From Chimonanthus salicifolius (Eukaryota > Streptophyta > Magnoliopsida > Laurales > Calycanthaceae), in NCBI GenBank assembly GCA_013350335.1, contig CM023532.1:88291383-88355382 (forward strand): 64,000 nucleotides of DNA, in the 5' to 3' direction. Position numbers and translations under genes: made by a program. Below the pieces are notes generated by a model. That model was not told the DNA's origin. It saw only the letters and a list, made by a program, of their open reading frames with translations, and ran no database searches. Positions 55,364-64,000 of the stretch are shown here, one piece after another (positions within the stretch are counted from its first letter, which is position 1; every line of letters starts with the position of its first letter).

Positions 55364-58136
55364 TGTAATAGCCCGGATTTTCAATGCAATAAATATATTG
55401 GCTATTATTTATTTTAATTGTTAAAAAATTAAGATTCATAGATGGAATGGATGTTAAATGGATAAGAATTGGGCAATAGCCCAAGTATGGTCCAATGGAT
55501 CATGGATAGAATTAATTCTATTTAATTGGGTCAATGTGGTCAATTGGGTCAAATGCCCAATTGGGACCCAATGGGTCAAGATGAATTGATGATTAGGGTA
55601 AATGGGTAAGGAATGGATTTAATCGGGGTCATGGACCCAATTAAGATCAAAGGCATGGGGTCCACCTCACCAAGTGAGGTGGCAAGTGTATGAGGTGAAA
55701 TGGAAGTGGCATAGCCAAGTGGGACCCAACTCCACCTCATCAAGTGAGGTGGCGTGTGGACTAAGGCACATGTGGGGCCGGCCACCATGGTTGACTTGGT
55801 CAAGCATGGGTGAGTTCAAAAGTGAGTCCAAGAGGATTAAGTAAAATGAGTGGAAGTTAAGGAATTAATTAATTAAAAAATAAATTCAAGTGCTTGAGTT
55901 AGGAGAATGAGTTTTATTTAATGTAGTGAGTTAGATGGGTGGTGAGTCACATGGGAGATGAAAAGATGGAGTGAGTCAAAGGGGAGGTTGAGGGTTTCCA
56001 TCTCAATAGAAACCATTAGCGACCAAAACCGTTGGAGAGGGTGTGTGTGCCTATGTGGAAGGCATGTACCCTCTTGGCTAGACAAGGAACTCATGTGGAG
56101 AGCATGCATCCACTCAGTGAGTCAAAGGGGGGTGGAGGGTTCCATCTCAATGGAAACCACTAGCCACCTAAAACAGTTGGAGAGGGATGTGTGTGTCATG
56201 TGGAAGGCATGCGCGCTCTTGGCTACTCAAAGAACTCATGGGGAAGACTCCACATTGATGAGGGTAGTTGGAGGTGGAGTTTTACCCAAGGAACCCTAAG
56301 ACAAGATGGAAAGTTAGCTCTTCATCTCATTCACTCTCACCCTCTCTCAAGCTCTCTCTTTGGCCGACCCTCTCACTAAGACAAGAAAGACTTAGAGTTT
56401 TCTATCTCAACTCCTCTCCCTTCTCACCAAAAAAAAAACCCTAGGGGCCGACCTCTCTCCAAGACAAGAAAACACTCACGGTTATTCCATTCTCTCCTCC
56501 TCTCCCTCTCTCAAACCTTCTCCTTGGCCGAACCATCTCTTAGGGTTTTCATTTCAAACCCTCTCCCTCTCAAGCAACACACTTTGGCCGAAGATCAAGG
56601 AGGAAGAAAGAAAAGACTAAAGAAGGAAAAGATCGGAGGAGCAAGTGGAACGAAATAAAACTGGAGGAGTCGCGGAATCGGTAAGTATTGCTTGATATGA
56701 TTTTATCAATTAAAAGGAGGTTAAGGGGACATTCCATTTCGGATTGAAAGTGGTTGGCCAAAATGTTATGGGCCATGGATTCAAGATCCATCCAAGGAAT
56801 GAGATAAAAAAATGGACAAAACCCTAATCTTGCTAAGGGGTAAGATAGGTTATATAAATGAGGATTAGTACGGACAATATGTATATATATGGCTAAACAT
56901 GAGAAATGGTCAAAGAACATGGTTTGGCCTTTGCATGGCCAACCCTATGTGTGCATGGACTAAGTCAGAGTCTATTTTTTTCACTCGACTTTCCGAAAAT
57001 CAGAGTCTATTTTTCACTCACCCTTTTTCACTCGCTTTTCGAAAATTAGAGTCAATTTTTTTTTTTTATAATCAAGAGTGATAAAGAGTGGAACGTCACG
57101 ATGCGAGCTAAGTCCGGACTTCTAAAGTCTGACCCTTAACTGGCCAACCCTATGTGTGCATGGACTAAGTCCATGAAAACGGTTCACACATAGTAATTTA
57201 TAGTCTTTGCGGAATATAACATAAAGTGACTGTGGATTATAATAGAACCTAAGGCTACTCCATTTTAGATAGCGAAGTACTTAGTCACTCTACCAAAATT
57301 ACCTTAACTTAAACATCCAAACAACCATTCCAAACCATAGCAAAATTATCTAAGTTATTACATGCTGACATCTAACTATTCAAATTACAAGTTCATGTAA
57401 TAAAAGACACCCAATCACATATCCAAGCTCCTACGCTTGGCTTCTTTCACGATCATCGATCTCTTCTTTCCTGTGTCATTCATTAGGATAGAAGTAGGGC
57501 GTTAGAACAAGCGCGCCCAGTAGGAATTCTAAATAAGGCTAACACATGGGTTAGTAACAAAATCATATATAATATCATATCCTCAAAACCATATGAAATC
57601 ATGCCATGCCATATGTCCTATGCAGTGAGTCCCACCCATCACAACACATGTAACCTCTTGATGGAATTCTCCTCATCAAGGTATCTCCACAATGGTCTTT
57701 CGGACGCCCCGACAGAGTGTGGCCTCCGGATTCTTCTTGATGGGATTATACACATCAAGGTCTTCCCACGATTGTCTTACGGATGCCCCTACGGAGAGTG
57801 GCCTCCAGTTACAAACTTCCCTCCCATGCCATGCATGAGATGTACATGTCCATATGCTATGTAATATAAATAACCATAGCATTAAAAACTCCACATTTGA
57901 AACATAATATATTTACAACATAAATCATCAAAATAACGATAGAAACATATTACATAACCATGTTCCAATGAGGTAGAATCCTACCAAGACCACTAAAATG
58001 CCCTTGCTTCTTAAACCGGCCACCGCTCAAGATTGTGCACCGTTTGTGTGGTCCCGTCATCTTGTTACATATCAACAAGTCAATCCATAATCCATTTGAT
58101 TTACCATTTGGTCTAAGTCCATAAACACACCTTTGT

Positions 58137-59078
58137 GGGGTTCGGCCATACACCATGGCCGAACCTCACTTACTTTGATTTTTACCCTTCCTTTTATTAT
58201 TTACTCAATCACCACTTAACTAATTACTTAACCCTTTGTCCACCAAAATCCACCTTAGTGGGGTTCGGCCATACAACATGGCCGAACCTCACCATCTTGA
58301 TTTTGGTCCCTCTTTCAAGTCATTTGATCCTTTTAATTAAGTCCAATCACCAGTCCATTAATCTAATCATTCACACATTAACCTTTTAACACACACAACA
58401 ACCTAAGTCCATAAAAATTCCTTAGTGGGGTTCGGCCATACATCATGGCCGAACCTCACTACCTTGGTTTTATGCTCATCTTTCAACCCTTTAATCTTTA
58501 AGTTAGATACAACATCATGACCTCTTGATTCATACATTTAATCACTTGTACCACAATTACTTATCATTGATTACCATTTAAATCCACCAAATATTTTCCA
58601 TGCGGCCCATGGTTCATCCTTTTCACCCTTAATTACATCCTTGCCATTATTTTATCTATGGCTAATTACTTGGTTTATTTACTTATGACCAAGTCCCAAA
58701 AGTGATCCACAAAATGGTTCATGGGGTTCGGCCATACACCATGGCCGAACCCTATGATATCTAAATCCATAAATATTACTTGGTGGGGTTCGGCCATACA
58801 CCATGGCCGAACCTCACCCTTGGGTTTTGGTGCTCCTCTTTTCCATTCTTTTTGATCCAACAACCCAACACCTTTCCAAATTATTAATCATCTTCAAAAT
58901 TAATTAAACATGACCACACTGTCCATCATTGTCTCTTTTAAAATCACTTTAAACCCAAAAAAAGTTCCTTAACTCTTTCCATGGGGTTTGGCCATACAAC
59001 ATGTCCGAACCCTATGGTTCATCATTGGTTCTTTCATCCATAATAAAAATTAGGGTTCAGCCATGTAATGGCCGAACC
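58137..59078 (-). repeat. GGCCAT hairpin array in the rearranged minus-strand LTR
   Basis: Hairpins lie at about 58137-58166, 58260-58289, 58426-58456, 58723-58751, 58785-58813, 58982-59010 and 59053-59078. The loops are of the ACACC/ACAAC type as in copy 4, so these two LTRs form one subfamily. Confidence 0.88.
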
Positions 59079-59499
59079 ATGTCCTTGACCATTTCTTTTC
59101 CTTATTCTTGCAATTTATCGAGCACTTATTGATTCCGCGTCTCCTCCGGTTTTCTTTCACTCCTTCTTGCTCCTTTCCTTTCTTAGCCTAACCTTGCTGG
59201 AAACCCCTTGGAGTGGTTCAGCCAAGTGATATGGATTGAGAGAGAGAAGCTTGAGATCAAATTATTCTAAGTCCTTTTTGATCTTGAGAAGTAATCGGCT
59301 TTGTGTGAGAGAGGGAGAGAGTGAGATGAGAAAAACACCAAGTGTTTCTTGTCTTTGAGGGGTGGGAACGGCCAAGAAGGAGAGGAAGAGTGTGACTTTG
59401 AGACAAAACCCTTTTCTTGGTTAATGAGGGTTGGCCAAAGGTGGTGTCCTTTGATGACACCCCTTGGTAACCCCCATGCCCTTTCACCTCCCTCCTTTA

Positions 59500-59668
59500 A
59501 GTTTCATTTGAAGATGAAACACTCCCAACGTGTGGCTCTTGGGTTTCCATCTTGAGATGGAAAACCTCCAAGCTTCCCAACTGTGCTAGCCTTGATGTGG
59601 TTTGTGTAACCCAAAACCGTCCCCATTAATGAACCTTTGGAGTTTCATCCATGAGATGAAACTCCCCC
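59500..59668 (-). repeat. U3 palindromes in the rearranged minus-strand LTR
   Basis: Arms GGAGTTTCATC and GATGAAACTCC around five bases at 59639-59665; arms GTTTCAT/ATGAAAC near 59502-59520; arms TTTCCATCT/AGATGGAAA near 59546-59562. They are the same type as the GTTTCATCT palindromes at 17851 and 18085, with some paired bases different. Confidence 0.8.
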
Positions 59669-60281
59669 CCTCCAACGTGTATGCCTTTACTTGAGTCTTT
59701 GAAACAACTACAACCCCTCATCTTCCCACTCCACTCACTTGAGATGAAGGTCTCCATAACTTCCAATTCAACTCATTCAACTCAACTTATCCGTTTAGCT
59801 CAACTCACTCATTTAATTCACTTGAATCAACTCAATTATTAGATTCCATTTCCAACTCAATTCAGCCCCAACCTAATCAAACTTCAGCTCATTTGGTGGC
59901 CAACCATGTCAACCACGACCCATTGGGTCCCAATTAGGCCTTTTGACCCAAATAACAACCTTGACCCCATTAAACACATCTTACCCATTTATTTTAAATT
60001 GAGCCTTATAGCATGTACATTGGGTCTTAATTAGACAATTGACCCCCACAACTTACCCATCTTCAGTCCATATCCTTTAGTTCACAATTTCAATGGCAAA
60101 TTCTGTAAATATTTATAACTCGAAAAATCCAGGGTGTTACATGGATGATGGCTGGGATTCATGGCATATGACACCCATGGCATGGCATTGACTTGCTTGG
60201 TTTTGATATTATATGTATCTATGTGATTTTTATACTAACCCATGTGTTTGACCCTACTCGGAGTATCTACTGGGCGCGTTG

Positions 60282-63200
60282 TGTAACGCCCTACCCTCCT
60301 CACCCTTCCCAAAATCAGAGTCTAAAAATTTCTTTTGAAAGAAACACGGAGTGAAAGAGAGCGGGTGGTGTCTCGATGCGAGTTAAGTTCAGACTACTCA
60401 AGTCTGAACCTTAATTGGCCACCCATGTGTACATGGACGGGACCATGATAATAAATCACACATGGAACTAACAACAACTTGCGGAATAAACAAGACTATC
60501 TGAGGAATAGAATGACTAGATAGCAAGTAACAGTCTCAAATATTAATTAACATAAATCAACCATCCAAAGTTAATAACCTAATCAAACCATAGCAAGTAA
60601 TAACTTATTACATGTCCACAATCTATCATTCAAATGACAGTAATAAAGAAGTCCAGTTCAACATTCAAGCGCTTAGGCTTGGTTCCCCTCCCGGTCATCG
60701 ACCTTTTCTTTCCCTTTCTTTGTACCTGCATTCTCCTCTGAGGATAGAATTAGGGCGTTAGATCAACGCGCCCAGTAGGTTCCCGAATCAGGGCTACCAC
60801 ATGATTAGCATATAAAACATGCATATATATCATAATACATGATTAGTAAAAACAGGTAATTAGTAAAAACAGGTAAAACAATGCTATGAAGTATGCACAT
60901 GCAATGAGTCTCTCCCATCATGTACATTCATAGCCATCACTTGACGTGCCTCGCACCGTCAAGGTAAATCACAATACACTTCCATCCCTTCATCATTGAG
61001 TTGATTCATATCACATATTAGTCCTCCTGGAGGGACTCTCATCGCCTAAGGAGACCAATGTCACTATGATCATCATGTTACTCCTCCTGGTGGGACTCTC
61101 ATCGCTTAAGGAGGACGGTAACTCGTAATTGCAACACTGTATAACCTAAGTCATCATCCCATGTCCATGCATGAGATGCCAATGCTTTGTATGCCATTTG
61201 GAAATGCATAACATATCATTCAAAATATGGTAAGTAATAGTATGTCAATATCTCATAAAACCCTTCATGAAAACAGGTGTAAATGTGGTCACAAGTATGA
61301 AGGTCACAAGTAGGTAGGAAACCTACTGAAGATTCACTTCAGTACTTGATCTTTCTTTAGCGTCACCCGATCACGACTCGCACGTCGTTTAACTTCCGCT
61401 ACCTTGTCCGTACAACAATCAGTAAATCATACTATCACTTACTTGTTCATTCATATCTAAGACCCAACCACATCATGTGAGGTTTGGCCATGCCCATGGT
61501 CGAACATCCCAACTTAGGATTTAACTTCCTTTTTCATTTAATCAACTCTTAGTTACTTAACCCATTCCATCAAATAATTGTTTATGGGGTTCGGACATAC
61601 TACATGGCCGAACCACATCCTATGGGTTTTTATCCCACTTTCCATTATCAACCATGATTTGTTATTTGCTTACACTAAGGTCACTAAATTCCATAACTTA
61701 GAAGCTTTCCAATCAAATAAAATGATCCATGGGGTTCCCAATGGTTCCTTTGGTTCCATAACACCAACATTCATACATAATTTTTGGTTATGATTGCTAC
61801 ATAGTTCAGCCATCCAATAACCCACCAAAACAATGAGCTTATCTCCATTTAAATCACATAAGAAACCCATAAACTTAGTCCATTTATCCAAAAACAGCCC
61901 CATGGGGTTCGGCCATACTCATAGCCGAACCCTAGAGTTCACTTGATCCAATAATCACCATGATTACTCATGGTTTAATCATGCTAACTCAACCATGAAC
62001 TATACATGGTTCAGCCGCATAATAATCCACCAAAACAGTAAACATGTTAATCCATTAATTTCCATAAGAACACCATAACTTTATATGGTTTTTAACTCAC
62101 CAAAACCATCAATTACTTACATGGGGTTCGGCCATCCAAGGTGGCCGAACCCTATGTCCATGTTTTGGTCTTTCAAACATGTTTTAGGTGTTATTTAAAC
62201 ATATAATATCAGTATAACATTGCTGCATTTATTCCTCTCAAAAACCATCCAAATAAGTTCATCTCTTTGTCTAAATGACCTTCATACTTCATGGGATTCG
62301 GCCATGCAAGATGGCCGATCCCCATGGTCCATTTCATCAGTTTTAATCCACTGTTTAGACCCATGCTAACTTCAGTCCTTATGTCATTCAAATCCATGTT
62401 TTTAACCCTTTTTAAAACATGCATTTGAATCTTAAATAAAACCCAAAAACAGTCCACCAAAACTCCATGGTTTCCATGTTTCAAAACATCAAACTAACCT
62501 ATCTTTTACATGGGGTTCGACCCTCCATGGTGGCCGAACCCAGTGGTCATCTTTACTATTTTAAAACCTCCATTAATCAAGGTTAAAACATTGGTGTATT
62601 CGGCCATGACCATGGCCTCATACACACCCTTTTTCTTACAACTTAATTGGCTTAAACATTTAAGAAATCTTACCAAATTTTCCAAATTTTCTTCTTGCCT
62701 TTGATCCTTGGTTTCTCCCTTTTATTTCTTCCTTTCTTCCTTAATTCCTTGCTGGTTTATACTTGATTAACTGGTGCCAAAAACCTCTGCTGTTCAGCCA
62801 AGAAAACGAATTGGAGAGAGGGAGAGAGAGATGGAAAATTCTTGGATTTGCAATGACAAAAACGGCCAAGAAAGGTAACCTTTGCCTTTTGTAGTTTCAG
62901 CCCCATCTCCCATTCATCCTCCCTCATTTAATCTTGCTAAACACGATGGGATGTTGGGTGTTAACCAAGACACCCCTTGGTGCCAAACATTGCATCTCTT
63001 TGGAAATGAACCAATGCATCCATTCATGAATTGGTGCCGCCCAACCTTGGTGTCTTTTGGCTTTGCCAAAGCACCTCTTCACACTCAACGGCTGAGATGG
63101 ATTCTCCAAGAGTGATGTGTGATTAACAATGCCTTTTCACTTCCTCTTGACTCACTTAACTCAAGATATTTTTATTCTAACCCAACTCATCCAACTCATC

Positions 63201-63753
63201 ACATTCAATGCACCAAGTTTGAGTCAACTCTTTTCTTAAATCCAACTCACTCCAAATCAGTCCAACTCAAGCTGAATTAACTCACACTTGAGTTCAATTG
63301 AGGGCCCACACGGTCATCCGTGGTCAACTTGGTCAACCCGACCCATTGGGTCCCCAATCAGCCCTTTGACCCGTTCTGACAACATGACCCATTCATGGGC
63401 TGATTTTGCCATTTTTAATTGGTTTTCACTTGTGCATCAAGCTACCCATTTTTGCTATACCTAATTTCCAATCAATTCAGGTTGATCCCATTTAATTTGA
63501 GCTTACACAATGGTCAAATCATCCATTTTGACTCATTGGGTCCAATTGGGCCCTTTGACCCATTTAGCCATTTTCGACCCAATTGATGTTTATTACCCAT
63601 CCAATCAAACTTGACATTTATAATGTGCTCATATCATCTTAATTTGAGCAATAGGTCCCACCATTTCCTTATTTGACATCACAAAATAATTAATTTAACA
63701 CATCAGGGGCATTTTTGTAATTATCCACTTCATTGAGAAATTGGGATGTTACA
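60282..63753 (-). mobile_element. 3' LTR of a second Tekay-type element, minus strand
   Basis: On the plus strand it starts TGTAACGCCC and ends GGATGTTACA, 3472 bases. A polypurine tract and chromodomain coding sequence follow on the minus strand, so this is the 3' LTR of an element running out of the window. The left flank CGTTG (60277-60281) should recur at its far end. It inserted beside the branch-like block of the plus-strand LTR. It has U5 hairpins near 60375-60460, CTAACGCC at 60752, a GTAGG/CCTAC hairpin near 61313, a hairpin array and a GGGTCAA-rich U3. A splice donor is not obvious near 62670. Confidence 0.9.
61480..62630 (-). repeat. GGCCAT hairpin array in the last LTR, diverged
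   Basis: Hairpins lie near 61481-61506, 61587-61614, 61904-61931, 62122-62150, 62294-62322, 62512-62540 and 62594-62625. The last has lost the GGTTC/GAACC arms but has GTGTAT/ATACAC in their place around the same GGCCAT core, with TC bulges. The spacing is wider (100-320 bases) than in the other copies. Confidence 0.8.
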
Positions 63754-63759
63754 ATATAA

Positions 63760-63769
63760 CCCTCTTTTT
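63760..63769 (-). other. Polypurine tract of the second Tekay-type element
   Basis: AAAAAGAGGG on the minus strand, 6 bases before the LTR. It matches AAAAAGAG at 25790 and the neighbouring CGTTCGAT and GGGACGAAAAT stretches are also kept. Confidence 0.65.
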
Positions 63770-63816
63770 AAAATTTTCGTCCCAAAAATCGAACGAAGTA
63801 GGGTTCTCAAATTAAA

Positions 63817-64000
63817 TTACATAAATAATTCGGGGTAAGCTGTTCTCATCTCCGATTCCAGTCCCCATGTGGCCTCTTCATCACCATGTCGGTCCCGTAC
63901 CACTTTTACGAACTGAATCGCTCTGTTTCGCAACACCCTTTGTTCGGTCTCCACTATCCTGACCAGCTTCTCGACGTACGTCACGTCGCTTTGTACTTCA
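63817..64000 (-). CDS. C-terminal chromodomain of a Tekay-type polyprotein (partial)
   Basis: An open minus-strand frame enters from the window edge and ends in TAA at 63817-63819. It reads [27 protein letters not shown] and MRTAYPELF, closely matching the C-terminus of the complete element (residues 1490-1543). A chromodomain at this place binds modified histone tails or heterochromatin and guides integration. No stop or frameshift is visible in the 60 codons seen. The rest lies beyond the window. Confidence 0.9.
   Translation of the reverse strand, partial: EVQSDVTYVEKLVRIVETEQRVLRNRAIQFVKVVRDRHGDEEATWGLESEMRTAYPELFM

Larger units (their letters stand above)
56935..60141 (-). mobile_element. 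Tekay-type LTR, minus strand, rearranged end
   Basis: On the plus strand it ends at GGGTGTTACA (60141), a normal LTR start on the minus strand. Its other end is abnormal: instead of TGTAACGCCCC it begins with CCAACCCTATGTGTGCATGG at about 56938, a copy of U5 sequence also present at 57141, then repeated CACTCG-TTTTCGAAAAT pieces. The rest has the CTAACGCC block (57500), CATGTAATAA (57362), hairpin array and U3. It lies inside the plus-strand LTR 55364-60281 and shares its rearranged junction. Confidence 0.75.
55364..60281 (+). mobile_element. Tekay-type LTR, plus strand, broken by inverted LTR sequence
   Basis: Starts TGTAATAGCCCGG, like copy 3 (3632). Its first 1.6 kb run through U3 palindromes, two repeats of a GTTTCCATCTCAAT block, a CT-rich stretch and donor-like TCG/GTAAGT at 56681 to about 56940. 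There it joins minus-strand LTR sequence. Its 3' part resumes at 60142 (GGATGATGG...GGCATGGCATTGAC) and reaches CTACTGGGCGCGTTG at 60281, where another LTR is inserted. About 2 kb of the middle is missing. The left flank GGGTG (55359-55363) is not matched within the window. Confidence 0.75.

Overview
This window is plant nuclear DNA made almost entirely of long terminal repeat (LTR) retrotransposons nested inside one another. I found no host gene, rRNA, tRNA or CRISPR array. The organism is a seed plant with a repeat-rich genome. The evidence is a chromodomain Ty3/gypsy element of Tekay/Del type, a Tat/Athila-type gypsy element, a SIRE/Maximus-like Ty1/copia family, and initiator-Met-tRNA primer sites after three LTRs. 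I cannot name the species.

Layout. A decayed Tat/Athila element is the oldest layer of the left half. Its pieces are 354-1800, 13305-14079, 30037-32056 and its LTR from 32057 to about 38330. Into it went a 3.3-kb solo LTR of a third family (1801-13299), which holds a Tekay-type solo LTR (1949-10137), which holds another (3632-7899). A minus-strand Tekay-type solo LTR (14083-30036) also went in. It holds the centrepiece, a complete Tekay/Del-type element at 16919-29586 with two 3.78-kb LTRs, a PBS and a gag-pol frame broken only by two UAG codons. A minus-strand solo LTR (33226-37043) sits in the Tat/Athila LTR. Target-site duplications define most of these insertions to the base.

From 38340 to 51399 lies a second, inverted Tat/Athila fragment with an Athila-type extra ORF, plus a cluster of copia LTRs and gag pieces. 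From 51773 comes a different gypsy LTR, PBS and gag, interrupted at 55364 by a Tekay-type LTR that is itself rearranged with an inverted copy. The window ends in the 3' LTR and chromodomain of another Tekay-type element on the minus strand (60282-64000).

The most striking feature is the long Tekay-type LTR itself. Seven of the ten copies seen here, including both LTRs of the intact element, carry an array of five or more dispersed hairpins (arm GGTTCGGCCAT). They lie between a conserved splice-donor-like site and a conserved branch-point plus acceptor-like site, so the LTR seems to hold an intron of about 1.8-2.5 kb. The U5 end carries two adjacent hairpins whose stems change sequence between copies yet stay paired. 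Two other gypsy LTR families in the window have the same donor/acceptor layout. I propose a palindrome-rich, intron-bearing LTR as the candidate undescribed system.
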